Counted from the stretch's first letter, positions 43,025 to 50,496 are shown. The stretch is DNA of 64,000 bases from Streptomyces noursei ATCC 11455 (GCF_001704275.1 NZ_CP011533.1:7564001-7628000), one strand, 5' to 3'. Made by a program: numbers and translations. Notes: generated from the sequence alone by a model not told the origin.

Positions 43025-43693
43025 GTGACTCGTGACCAGGCGGAACGGACTCCCCAGCAGGAGCGCGCAATCCGCACCCGTAGGCGCATCCTCGAATGTG
43101 CGGGGATACTTTTCGACCGGCGAGGCTACGCCGGGACCACGGTGGAAGACATCGCGAAAGAGGCCACGGTAACGCAGGGCGCCCTCTATCACCATTTCCG
43201 CCACAAGCAGGACATCGCCGCCGCCATCCTCGACGAACAGTTCACGGGAATGGTTATACCTCCGCAAAAGCTGCATGCCCAGGAACTGGTAGACGCTGGC
43301 TACCTGCTCTGCTACGGGCTGCAAAACGATGCCATCCAGCGGGGCGCCGCGCGCCTGACGATGGAGCAGGGGACTGACCCCATCGACCGGGCACGGGCTA
43401 TGCGGATGTGGGTCGATTTCGCGGCATCGATCCTCGTCGAGGCGCAGAAAAACGGAGAAGTCCGCCCCGGCGTGGACGTGAAGCGGGCCGCCAGGACTCT
43501 GGTTGCCTCTTTCGCGGGAGTGCAGAACATGTCGCAGGCGTTCTCCGACCGTCGCGACCTCGACGACTACATCACGGATATCTGGCGGTACAGCCTGCCC
43601 GGCGTCATCAACGATCACGTACTGCGTCAGCTCAAGTTCGACCCGGCGCGAGGTGCGCACATCGCGGGCGACGATATGCCGCTCGCCAGCTAA
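43025..43693 (+). CDS. Gamma-butyrolactone receptor-like TetR regulator (ScbR/ArpA family)
   Basis: The protein has 222 residues from GTG 43025, five bases after GGAG. The DNA-binding domain (LFDRRGYAGTTVEDIAKEAT, VTQGALYHHFRHKQDIAAAI) and the C-terminal half (AARLTMEQGTDP, AFAGVQ-like ASFAGVQNMSQAFSDRRDLD, DIWRYSLPGV) follow the ArpA/ScbR pattern closely. Trp129 (ARAMRMWVDFAA) sits where receptors have their ligand-contacting Trp. Known members bind gamma-butyrolactone signals and repress antibiotic and signal-synthase genes. In a prophage, between polymerase and sigma genes, it may instead control lysogeny. No butyrolactone synthase gene (afsA type) is present in the window. Confidence 0.8.
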   Translation: MTRDQAERTPQQERAIRTRRRILECAGILFDRRGYAGTTVEDIAKEATVTQGALYHHFRHKQDIAAAILDEQFTGMVIPPQKLHAQELVDAGYLLCYGLQNDAIQRGAARLTMEQGTDPIDRARAMRMWVDFAASILVEAQKNGEVRPGVDVKRAARTLVASFAGVQNMSQAFSDRRDLDDYITDIWRYSLPGVINDHVLRQLKFDPARGAHIAGDDMPLAS

Positions 43694-43724
43694 CCGGCAT
43701 GGGGCACTGACCGGAAACGGAAAA

Positions 43725-43759
43725 CCGGCGCCCCGGGGTTGCAGCCCCCCGGGCGCCGG
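43725..43759 (+). terminator. Terminator after the regulator gene
   Basis: A stem CCGGCGCCC/GGGCGCCGG extended by GGGG/CCCC around loop TTGCAG. Only short pyrimidines follow, but stem strength is high. Confidence 0.65.
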
Positions 43760-43819
43760 CCCATTCGCCCCCTTGATGGGAGCCATGTTCAGCCTTTGAG
43801 TCCCGCTCACCCTTGACCA

Positions 43820-44203
43820 GTGACCGCGGGACTCACGCTTACCACGGACAGGATTGTGGCACTGCATCCATCGCTTCACGAAATCAAAGATCGTCCCACT
43901 CTCAGCGCGCACGCCTGGGAATGCATCCGGCGACGCGTCGAACGCGTCCGTCGCGCCCCGTTCCCTCCGCACCTGGTGGCGGTCCACCTCTGGCTCCGCC
44001 GTAGCCTCCGGCGCGCCCTGGCCCTACGCCTCGCGGTCGTCGCCCACCCCCACGCCGAGGGCCGGCTGCGCCACCTGCCGCGCGCCATCCAGCGACGCCT
44101 GTACGCCCGCACGGCTCGCGTGTCCCGCGACCGCGCGTGTGCTCTGACCCGCCTTGCCCGCCTGTCGCAGGCCGTAGGCGTCACTGATCCGCCCCAGCTC
44201 TGA
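43820..44203 (+). CDS. Arg-rich hypothetical protein
   Basis: The protein has 127 residues from GTG 43820. It is strongly basic and probably helical (ECIRRRVERVRRAPFPPHLV, WLRRSLRRALALRLAVVAHP). Third positions are mostly G or C in this frame. No family is recognised, and overlapping frames are also open, so the call is moderate. A terminator follows it. Confidence 0.5.
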   Translation: MTAGLTLTTDRIVALHPSLHEIKDRPTLSAHAWECIRRRVERVRRAPFPPHLVAVHLWLRRSLRRALALRLAVVAHPHAEGRLRHLPRAIQRRLYARTARVSRDRACALTRLARLSQAVGVTDPPQL

Positions 44204-44228
44204 GCCGGGCGGACCCTTTCCCTTCCCA

Positions 44229-44262
44229 GGTCCCCGTACCGGCTCCATGCCGTGACGGGGCC
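44229..44262 (+). terminator. Terminator upstream of the sigma gene leader
   Basis: Imperfect stem GGTCCCCGT/ACGGGGCC with a 17-base loop and TTTCT after it. Confidence 0.6.
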
Positions 44263-44384
44263 TTTCTGTATCCGCTCGCTCTGAGCTGATCTTCCCCCCT
44301 CTCTGACCACGCCTCCGCGCACGCGGGGCCGCGTGGCGATACCCCCTGCCCGCGCACCGCCACGGCACACCCCTACCCACGCAT

Positions 44385-44400
44385 TCGAACACGCGTGCGG
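44385..44400 (+). promoter_or_regulatory. SOS-box-like site 1
   Basis: TCGAACACGCGTGCGG matches the actinobacterial LexA box TCGAAC-N4-GTTCGA at 10 of 12 defined positions, with exact spacing. It lies in a 35-bp segment that is repeated at 44411-44446. Confidence 0.45.
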
Positions 44401-44430
44401 CACTGCCCAGGCATACCCCTATCCGTTGAT

Positions 44431-44446
44431 TCGAACAGGCGTGCGG
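44431..44446 (+). promoter_or_regulatory. SOS-box-like site 2
   Basis: TCGAACAGGCGTGCGG, again 10 of 12 positions and exact N4 spacing. It lies 46 bp downstream of site 1 and 76 bp before the sigma factor start. Confidence 0.45.
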
Positions 44447-44455
44447 ATTCCCGCC

Positions 44456-44476
44456 TGTCACGGGCCCCAGCGCATG
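44456..44476 (+). promoter_or_regulatory. Repeated phage motif, copy 7
   Basis: TGTCACGGGCCCCAGCGCAT, a full match to the consensus, 47 bases before the phage sigma factor start. Confidence 0.6.
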
Positions 44477-44522
44477 GCCCCGAGCCGGTCATCCGGGCCC
44501 CCAGTTCCCAGGAGCACCACCC

Positions 44523-45371
44523 ATGCTTTGCCCTGCCCTGATTCGTGCTGCCCAGAACGGCGACGCGGAGGCAATCGCCCAGGTACTGGACGGCCTGGAG
44601 GGGATGATCTACCGCCTGGCGGAGAAGCAGATCCGGCATCGTCCGGGGTTCACCGACCGGATGGAAGACCTTCGCCAGGAGGGCCGCGTGGCAGTCCTGG
44701 AGGCCCTGACCAGCCACGACCCGGCGCGAGGGTCGAAGTTCTCCACCTACGCCCACCACTACATCCGGGGGGCGATGTCCTTTGCGACCAACCCGGCCTC
44801 CGGCCCCACGGTTTCGGACGAAACCCTCGCCACATTCAAGGGCTGCCTGGCCATCGTCGGCGGCGACATGGAGGCCGCGGAGTACCTGGCAACGATCCTC
44901 CCCGGAGCAGGCCACCGGATGAGCCCCGCGACGGCCCACCTGGCCCGCCTATCCCTGGAGGGCGTGGAGTCCCTGGACGCCCCGGCCGGCGAAGAATCGT
45001 TTCTGCTAGGGGAGGTGCTGGCAGATCCGCATGCCCTCGGGGTACCGGCGGACCTGGCGGAGCCCTCCGACCTCGCCCGCCAGGACCGAGAACGCAAGGC
45101 AGCCCTGGCCCATGCCCTCCTGAAGACCCTGAACGGCAACGCAGAGCGCGTCGTCCGGATGGTCTTCGGGTTCGATCCGGAACCCCACCTCCACAACGGC
45201 TACGACGCCCGCGGCCTCCCGGTACCCGACCACGCCGCGATAGCGGAGGCCCTGGGCATCACGCAGGTCACTTCCCGGCAGACGCTGAAGCGGGCCCTGG
45301 ACCGCCTCCGCGCGACCGTCGAATCGCTCGCCCTGGAGGGCGCGGACCTCGACGTGGAGCTAGCCGCGTGA
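44523..45371 (+). CDS. Phage sigma-70 family factor
   Basis: The protein has 282 residues from ATG 44523 (CCCAGGAGCACCACCC upstream). The N-terminal half resembles sigma region 2: LEGMIYRLAEKQIRHRPGF, RMEDLRQEGRVAVLEALTSH and ARGSKFSTYAHHYIRGAM. The C-terminal part has a region-4-like helix-turn-helix (AAIAEALGITQVTSRQTLKR ALDRL). A long linker lies between. It may redirect host RNA polymerase to phage promoters. The HNH gene overlaps its stop by four bases. Confidence 0.75.
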   Translation: MLCPALIRAAQNGDAEAIAQVLDGLEGMIYRLAEKQIRHRPGFTDRMEDLRQEGRVAVLEALTSHDPARGSKFSTYAHHYIRGAMSFATNPASGPTVSDETLATFKGCLAIVGGDMEAAEYLATILPGAGHRMSPATAHLARLSLEGVESLDAPAGEESFLLGEVLADPHALGVPADLAEPSDLARQDRERKAALAHALLKTLNGNAERVVRMVFGFDPEPHLHNGYDARGLPVPDHAAIAEALGITQVTSRQTLKRALDRLRATVESLALEGADLDVELAA

Positions 45372-45655
45372 CCCGGCGCCGCAGGCGTCCGGCTCCAGCT
45401 CGGCGCCCGCGTCGACCACGCCGGCCTCCGCTGTACGCCCGGGACGAAGTCCTCGCCCGCTGGTCCGGCTGCGCCTACTGCGACGGCCCCGCCGACGAGC
45501 TGGACCACGTACTCCCCCTCGCCCGCGGAGGACGGGACGCGGCGGACAACGTCGTGGCCGCCTGCCGCACCTGCAATGCCGCGAAGTACACCCACACCCT
45601 GGCCTGTTGGGCCCTGACCAAAGGAAACGCCGCCGCGTGCGCATGCGATTCATGA
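45368..45655 (+). CDS. HNH endonuclease
   Basis: The protein has 95 residues from GTG 45368 (GTGA overlap with the sigma gene). After a very basic N-terminus (TRRRRRPAPARRPRRPRRPP) comes the HNH core: WSGCAYCDGPADELDHVLPL, ARGGRDAADNVVAACRTCNA and AKYTHT. The CxxC pairs bind structural zinc. It is intact, unlike the HNH gene at 12154. Homing, packaging or DNA-modification roles are all possible. Confidence 0.8.
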   Translation: MTRRRRRPAPARRPRRPRRPPLYARDEVLARWSGCAYCDGPADELDHVLPLARGGRDAADNVVAACRTCNAAKYTHTLACWALTKGNAAACACDS

Positions 45656-45786
45656 CCCTGGAGGACGCCACCCTGGCCGGCGCCTCCGTGATGGACCTGA
45701 ACAGGGAGCTGGAGGCGGAGGTGGAAGTGGAAGTGGACCCGGGTGGCGACGGCTCCCCGTGGTCTCTGACCGATGCCGACGACTGA
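45637..45786 (+). CDS. Small acidic protein
   Basis: GTG 45637 (AAAGGA upstream; ATG 45643 or 45652 are alternatives) gives 49 residues and overlaps the HNH gene end by 19 bp. The sequence is strongly acidic (NRELEAEVEVEVDPGGDGS, LTDADD). It reads in the operon direction and stops before the next ribosome site. DNA mimicry or an anti-host role can be imagined, but nothing shows it. Confidence 0.5.
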   Translation: MRMRFMTLEDATLAGASVMDLNRELEAEVEVEVDPGGDGSPWSLTDADD

Positions 45787-45813
45787 CCCCGACGCCCCCC
45801 TGGAGGCAACACC

Positions 45814-46287
45814 ATGACTGAAGATCAGTTCACTTGCGAGTACGACGGCGGGGCCCGCACCACCGTGCGGGACGACCCGGACGGGTACGTGGAGCTCGAA
45901 GTCCAGCGCCTGGAGGACGGGCAGGACGTAACGACGTACATCTACTTGGCCCCGGAGACCGCCCGCCGGTTCGCGCGATCGGTCACCCTCGCATCCATAG
46001 CGGCCGACGGAGAGAACGTTCCGTCGGCCCCCGAGGAGCGAGCGGTGGAGCCGTGCCCGAACGACAACGCTCCCTGCCGCGCGGATTGTGGAGCCCGCTC
46101 GGCCTGCCATCGGGAGGCCATGGCGGACCTGTTTCGTTCCATCGAGCCCGACACCGGTGACGGAGCGTTCACCCGGGAAGAGCTGTTCTTGGCGGCCCGG
46201 GAGCTGGCCGGCCCGGCGGCCGGCCTGGACGACGTGCTGAAGGTGGCCGCCTACCTCGCTTCCCAATCTGGAAGTCAAGCCGCATGA
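45814..46287 (+). CDS. Hypothetical phage protein beside IS110
   Basis: The protein has 157 residues from ATG 45814 (CTGGAGGCAACACC upstream). The N-terminal half is beta-rich (YVELEVQRLEDGQDVTTYIY). A Cys cluster follows (CPNDNAPCRADCGARSACH), which may bind metal, and the end is helical (REELFLAARELAGPAAGLDD). Its last 13 bases overlap the IS110 transposase 3' end, so the original C-terminus may have been changed by the insertion. Confidence 0.65.
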   Translation: MTEDQFTCEYDGGARTTVRDDPDGYVELEVQRLEDGQDVTTYIYLAPETARRFARSVTLASIAADGENVPSAPEERAVEPCPNDNAPCRADCGARSACHREAMADLFRSIEPDTGDGAFTREELFLAARELAGPAAGLDDVLKVAAYLASQSGSQAA

Positions 46288-47468
46288 GTGACTGGAGGTA
46301 TCACTTGGTAACACCGACGGTCACGGATCAGAGCCCAGAAGACGTTGACTCGTCGGCGGGCAAGCGCGAGGACGGCTTGGATGTGGCGCTTCCCCTCAGC
46401 GCGTTTGCGGTCGTAAAAGCGGCGCGAGTTCGGGTCGCTGCGGATGCTGATCAGCGCGGAGGTGTAGAAGACCCGCTGGAGGCCGCGGTGGTACTGCTGC
46501 GGTCGGTGCAGGTTGCCGTGGGACTTCCCGGAGTCGTGCGGGGCGGGAGCCAGGCCGGCGAAGGCGGCCAGCCGGTCCGGGGTGGCGAAGGATGCCATGT
46601 CGCTGCCCACGGCGGCCAGGAATTCTGCGCCCAGCAGGGAGCCAATTCCCGGCATGCTGGTGATCACTTCGGCGAGTTCGTGGCGGCGAAACCGGCCCTC
46701 GATGAGCTTGTCGACGTCCGCGATCTTCTCGTTGAGGGCCATCACCTCCTCGACCAGCGCACCCACCAGCGAGGCGATGGCCGCTTCGCCGGGGACGGCG
46801 GTGTGCTGCCGCTCGGCGGCTCTGACCGCAGCGGTGGCCAGGGACTCCGCATTGCGAACGTTGCGGACGCTCAGCCACTTGGTGAGACGGGTCAGGCCCA
46901 CGCGACGGATTGCCAGCGGGGTCTGATAGCCCGTCAGCAGCACCAGCGGCCCCTTGGTGGTCAGATCCAGCGCGCGTTCCAGTGCGGGAAACATGCTGGT
47001 CAGCGTGGCACGCAAGCGGTTGATCGACCGGTTACGGTCGCATGCGAGGTCGGTGCGGCGCGCGGTGAACAGCTTCAGCTCCGCGGTGATCTCGTCGCTG
47101 GGACGTATGGGCTTCAGGTCACGGCGGACGCGGGCCTGGTCGGCGATGACGAGCGCGTCGCGGGCGTCGGTCTTGCCTTCGCCTCGGTAGCCGTCGGCGG
47201 CCCGGTTGACCGCGCGGCCGGGGATGTAGAGCAGTTCCTGATCGTGGTTGACCAGCAGTGCAATCAGCAGTGCGGCACCGCCGTCGGCCATGTCCACCGC
47301 CCACGTTGCGTCGTCCGCGAGTCCGAGGACGTCTGCAAGGAGCTGGAGGAGCTCCGGCTCGTCGTTGGCCACCCGGCGCGACAGCAGCTTGGCGCCGTCG
47401 GCGTCCAGGACGACGCAATGGTGGTGGGTCTTGCCGCTGTCGATCCCGGCCCATACCCGGCTCATCAT
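46275..47468 (-). CDS. IS110 family transposase
   Basis: The protein has 397 residues from ATG 47468 (a second ATG follows at once). The N-terminal DEDD RuvC-like domain (RVWAGIDSGKTHHHCVVLDA; TWAVDMADGG; GKTDARDALVIADQA) and the C-terminal transposase_20 domain with catalytic serine region (ITSMPGIGSLLGAEFLAAVG) are both present. IS110 enzymes act with a bridge RNA. It is transcribed against the phage genes. Confidence 0.95.
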   Translation of the reverse strand: MMSRVWAGIDSGKTHHHCVVLDADGAKLLSRRVANDEPELLQLLADVLGLADDATWAVDMADGGAALLIALLVNHDQELLYIPGRAVNRAADGYRGEGKTDARDALVIADQARVRRDLKPIRPSDEITAELKLFTARRTDLACDRNRSINRLRATLTSMFPALERALDLTTKGPLVLLTGYQTPLAIRRVGLTRLTKWLSVRNVRNAESLATAAVRAAERQHTAVPGEAAIASLVGALVEEVMALNEKIADVDKLIEGRFRRHELAEVITSMPGIGSLLGAEFLAAVGSDMASFATPDRLAAFAGLAPAPHDSGKSHGNLHRPQQYHRGLQRVFYTSALISIRSDPNSRRFYDRKRAEGKRHIQAVLALARRRVNVFWALIRDRRCYQVIPPVTHAA

Positions 47469-47700
47469 GCTCCAGACGGTCGTCGTTGCAGTGCGTACCA
47501 CAGACGACCTCGCCGGCATTGCCTTACACAGCGACTCGTTCGCACTTCCCAATCAGCGGCCTGGTCGTCGTGGGGTGCCGGGCGGCGAAGCGAGTTCAGC
47601 CACGGACGGCAGCCGCCTGATAGCCACACCCAGCACCCCTGGGCGACCCAACCCTACGAATGGCTCGATCAACCCGCCCAACAACGTAAGGCTGCCTGAC
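47469..47700 (-). ncRNA. Candidate IS110 bridge-RNA region
   Basis: This non-coding flank lies upstream of the transposase start, where IS110-group elements such as IS621 encode the bridge RNA that pairs with target and donor DNA. The region has no good gene of its own and is unusually long for a simple leader. Loops matching the flanking target could not be assigned by eye. Confidence 0.35.
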
Positions 47701-47702
47701 AC

Positions 47703-47747
47703 AGAACGGCCCCCTTCGCCATCGGCTTGGGTGAAGGGGGCCGTTCT
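47703..47747. terminator. Very strong hairpin between IS110 and DUF397 gene
   Basis: A 15-bp perfect stem (AGAACGGCCCCCTTC and complement) with a 15-base loop. It lies 23 bases after the leftward DUF397 gene and would stop transcription of that operon from running into the IS. Confidence 0.75.
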
Positions 47748-47769
47748 GCTGCGCTCCTGCGCTCCGGTC

Positions 47770-47979
47770 TCAGAACGCGCCGTTCTTGACGGCCGCGATG
47801 AACGCGGAGAAGGACGTGACGGGGAAGGATACGGCGGGCCCGTGCGGGTCCTTGCTGTCGCGGACCGGAACCACGCCGCGCGAGGCGACGAGGTTAGCGG
47901 CAACCTCGACGCACTGGCCGCCGTTGCCGCTGTAGGAGGACTTGTACCAACGGAGGAATTCGGGGAATTCGGTCGTCAC
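47770..47979 (-). CDS. DUF397 protein
   Basis: The protein has 69 residues. The classic pattern RWYKSSYSGNGGQCVEVAAN, then VPVRDSKDPHGPAVSFPVTS and FSAFIAAVKNGAF, defines the Streptomyces DUF397 family. These small proteins are almost always paired with a DUF5753 helix-turn-helix regulator, as here, with a four-base overlap (ATGA). Such pairs resemble WhiJ/BldB-type developmental regulators and toxin-antitoxin-like modules; the biochemical role is unproven. Confidence 0.9.
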   Translation of the reverse strand: MTTEFPEFLRWYKSSYSGNGGQCVEVAANLVASRGVVPVRDSKDPHGPAVSFPVTSFSAFIAAVKNGAF

Positions 47980-48839
47980 AGGGTGCCCTTTCGCAACTGC
48001 TCGATCATGGCCACTGACGCCGTCTGAGAGAGCGCTTCGGCCTGCAACTGATGGTAGGCCGTCAGTATGGGCACCACGGAAGCGTTGTCCCGTTCGAGGT
48101 GACCCCGCTGTGCGGACTCGGCGTACGACATGATTGAGCGGTCTGTCATGGTCAGCACGGTGACGGGCAGGCTGAAGGGCCGCCGCGCACCCATGGCGAA
48201 GGGGGCGACTTGGAGCACCGTGTTCGGCATCTCGGCGAACTTCAGCAGGCGATCAAACTGAGCGTCCATGACCGTGTGGTCTCCCATAGGTCGGCGAACG
48301 CAGCTCTCGTCAAGCACCGCATGAATCAGGGGCGATGGAGTGCGGGCCAGTGTGTCTTGCCTTCGTGACACCAGCTCCACCCGTTCTTTTGCTTGCTCGG
48401 GCGTGATGGCTTCCCGCCGGACTGCGTCAGCTTCCAGTGTTGCCGCGTACTCCGGTGTCTGGAGCAGGCCAGGGATAACACCCACTTCATACAGCCTGAT
48501 CTCCACGGCGCGACCCTCGAAGCTCACGTACTCAGGAAACCCCTCCAGCAGGCTGCCGTGTTTGATTTCGCGGTACTGGCGCTCGAACGCGTCTGCTGTA
48601 CCTACGAGGCCGAGGGCGCGATCAATGCTACGCGAGAATCGGAGAGTTGGAGGTTTCCGAGCATTTTCGACGGCTGAGACATGCACGCTGGAGTAGTCCA
48701 TGCGGGCGGCAAGGTCTTCTTGCGTCCAGCCACGCACCTCTCGCGCGCTGCGCAGACGTGCTCCGTAGGCCGCCTGAGGAGACGCATGCGGGTTTAAGTC
48801 GTTCTTGTTCACCGTTCGATCGCCAACCTTCCATTCCAT
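47976..48839 (-). CDS. XRE-family regulator with DUF5753 (Scr1-like)
   Basis: The protein has 287 residues from ATG 48839. GTG 48812 is an alternative, since neither has a strong ribosome site. The N-terminal XRE helix-turn-helix is YGARLRSAREVRGWTQEDLA, then ARMDYSSVHVSAVENARKPP. The C-terminal DUF5753 domain is VGVIPGLLQTPEYAATLEAD. It forms an operon with the DUF397 gene. It is divergent from 48925 and likely controls its own promoter. Confidence 0.9.
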   Translation of the reverse strand: MEWKVGDRTVNKNDLNPHASPQAAYGARLRSAREVRGWTQEDLAARMDYSSVHVSAVENARKPPTLRFSRSIDRALGLVGTADAFERQYREIKHGSLLEGFPEYVSFEGRAVEIRLYEVGVIPGLLQTPEYAATLEADAVRREAITPEQAKERVELVSRRQDTLARTPSPLIHAVLDESCVRRPMGDHTVMDAQFDRLLKFAEMPNTVLQVAPFAMGARRPFSLPVTVLTMTDRSIMSYAESAQRGHLERDNASVVPILTAYHQLQAEALSQTASVAMIEQLRKGTL

Positions 48840-48924
48840 TCTGCCCAGTTGAACGCTTCCCAGGTACGGGCCACGCTGAACCTCCCCGGTAGCGGAAGCA
48901 CTACCGAGAGGCAAGGAGGACTCC

Positions 48925-49140
48925 ATGACCAGTCCTGCCCGCACGCCGCACGAGGCGTGTGCCGACGCGGGTACGCAGTTCGACGACGCCCTGAGGGCGA
49001 TCGGCATCAAGACGGACCCGAGCACCGTGAAGGTGACGGAGTGGGAGGGCGGAATTCGTCTTCACCGCGTCGCCCCGCCGCAGCTCACCCCGAGCCAGAC
49101 CGTCGTTGTGGCCCGGCACCTGAAGGCGGTGCGCCAGTGA
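48925..49140 (+). CDS. Small hypothetical protein divergent from the DUF5753 regulator
   Basis: The protein has 71 residues from ATG 48925 with GGCAAGGAGGACTCC upstream. A short helical/beta protein (ADAGTQFDDALRAIGIKTDP, PSQTVVVARHLKAVRQ). Genes of this sort commonly lie next to DUF5753 regulators in Streptomyces. No function is assigned. Confidence 0.65.
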   Translation: MTSPARTPHEACADAGTQFDDALRAIGIKTDPSTVKVTEWEGGIRLHRVAPPQLTPSQTVVVARHLKAVRQ

Positions 49141-49253
49141 GCGGCCGGCCGGACGACCTGAGCGAGAAGAACGGCAAGCGGAACGAGCAGTCGCAAGGGC
49201 CGAACGGCGGCAAGAAGACCGATGGTCGGGGGCGACCGTGCAGCGCCTACTAG
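49137..49253 (+). CDS. Very small hydrophilic protein
   Basis: GTG 49137 overlaps the previous stop (GTGA). The 38 residues are rich in Gly, Lys, Asn and Arg (SGRPDDLSEKNGKRNEQSQG, PNGGKKTDGRGR). Disordered in appearance. The coupling to the preceding gene is the main support. Confidence 0.4.
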   Translation: MSGRPDDLSEKNGKRNEQSQGPNGGKKTDGRGRPCSAY

Positions 49254-49558
49254 CCCGCCTGCTCGCTGACCAGCGGGGAGCCGCACAGGAGTCGACGGTG
49301 GCCGACGACGACTCGGACCTTGTCCCCTGCCCGTTCGGGTGGCACGACATGACCCAGGAGTCGACCACGGTGTGGACGTGCGACCAGCACGGAGCGACCC
49401 TGGTCGTCGGCGGTCTCGGCCCGCCCCCCCCAAGTTGGCACCGCGGGTTGTGCGGGCCCCCGAACTGGTTCCGCAGCAGATCATCTTGCGCGGTCGCCAC
49501 CGGCGGCCCTGAAGCCCCCGGCGGGTTGATCCCCGCCGGGCACGCTCCCCACGGTTGA
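49238..49558 (+). CDS. Hypothetical protein with Cys pair
   Basis: GTG 49238 gives 106 residues, overlapping the previous small gene. The first 60 residues look real (LLARLLADQRGAAQESTVAD; VPCPFGWHDMTQ...VWTCDQHG, a possible zinc site), while the Pro/Gly-rich end is less convincing. No family is recognised. Confidence 0.4.
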   Translation: MQRLLARLLADQRGAAQESTVADDDSDLVPCPFGWHDMTQESTTVWTCDQHGATLVVGGLGPPPPSWHRGLCGPPNWFRSRSSCAVATGGPEAPGGLIPAGHAPHG

Positions 49559-49773
49559 GCCCACACCCCCGCTCGTGGGCTCCCGGTCTCTCATCGCAGA
49601 AGAGACACGGGGAGCACAGAGTCCACCTGACGGCTCCGGTCAGGCAGGCCACGTCAGGTGGACTCCCACGCCGCCCCGGCCCATCCCAGCCCGGCCGGGG
49701 CGGCCACCACCCCCGCCCCGGCACCCCGTGCGTACGTCACTGCCGGGGCGGGCCCCACCACAGGGAAGACGCC

Positions 49774-49980
49774 ATGCGCTTCGACGCTCAGGACATCGTC
49801 CTGGACACCACCAGAGGAAACGTCGGCCGCATCACCAAGATCAACGGGGCGTGCCTGGTGCTCACCAGGCCGCACCACCCGCCCTGGGATGCCCTCACCT
49901 CCTGGTGCATGCCCGCGACACCGGCCGAACGCCAGACGCTGGAGCGCCAGGAGCAGGGCCAACAGGAGGCCGCTGCATGA
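49774..49980 (+). CDS. Small hypothetical protein
   Basis: ATG 49774 (AGGGAAGACGCC upstream) gives 68 residues. A compact beta-strand start (MRFDAQDIVLDTTRGNVGRI) and a helical Gln/Glu-rich tail (AERQTLERQEQGQQEAAA). It belongs to the run of short Streptomyces-type genes filling the prophage right arm. Function unknown. Confidence 0.6.
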   Translation: MRFDAQDIVLDTTRGNVGRITKINGACLVLTRPHHPPWDALTSWCMPATPAERQTLERQEQGQQEAAA

Positions 49981-50183
49981 GCCCACAAGACCCCTCCGGG
50001 TGAACTGAACGGCGCCCGGACGGGCCCGGCCGCTGGCCGGGAAACGCTCCACGCATCCTTCATGTGCGGAAGGATCGGAGCCGGGGCCGCCTGCGAGAAC
50101 TGGGGAGTTACGGGTCAGGCGGCCCCACCCTCCGAACTGGCCTAAGCGTGCTCTTGACGGCCATCCCCCACAGAGTGATGGTC

Positions 50184-50203
50184 GTGCAATCGGGCGCAAT
50201 CGG
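50184..50203 (+). promoter_or_regulatory. TGCAATCG direct-repeat site, upstream copy
   Basis: GTGCAATCGGGCGCAATCGG contains two CAATCGG half sites 11 bp apart. It lies 24 bases before the three-gene regulator operon. An 18/20 match lies just after that operon, at 51844. Probably a binding site for the XRE protein of the operon. Confidence 0.5.
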
Positions 50204-50226
50204 ATCGACAGAGGGAGAGGCTTGGT

Positions 50227-50496
50227 ATGAAGCTGAAGTTCCTCGGGATCATCCCGAACACACCGGGTGAAGAGTCACCGACCATCTGGCAAGACGAGGC
50301 CACCGGAGACCTGCTGATCCAGTCCTACAAAGCCACAGACCCGGAGGTGAGGGCTTGTCAGGAAATCGGCTCAATCCCCGGGCACTCGACCAACGTTCCG
50401 GATCACGAGACGATCATCCGGCTGCCGAAGGTGATGCTCAAGTACATCCCCCAGCACGAAGGCGAGGATGAGTCGAACGGTGCCAACGAGGGCTGA
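50227..50496 (+). CDS. Hypothetical protein of the DUF6879/DUF5753 operon
   Basis: The protein has 89 residues from ATG 50227 (GAGGGAGAGGCTTGGT upstream). It is beta-rich and acidic (FLGIIPNTPGEESPTIWQDE, DHETIIRLPKVMLKYIPQHE). It overlaps the next gene by 29 bases. Similar small proteins often head these regulator operons. Confidence 0.7.
   Translation: MKLKFLGIIPNTPGEESPTIWQDEATGDLLIQSYKATDPEVRACQEIGSIPGHSTNVPDHETIIRLPKVMLKYIPQHEGEDESNGANEG

Larger units (their letters stand above)
46275..47700. mobile_element. IS110-type insertion sequence (ends approximate)
   Basis: It consists of the transposase gene and about 230 bp of non-coding DNA upstream of it. IS110 elements lack terminal inverted repeats, and none are visible here. 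The left end is near the stop at 46275-46287 and the right end just before the terminator at 47703. Exact ends cannot be fixed without an empty-site sequence. Confidence 0.75.
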
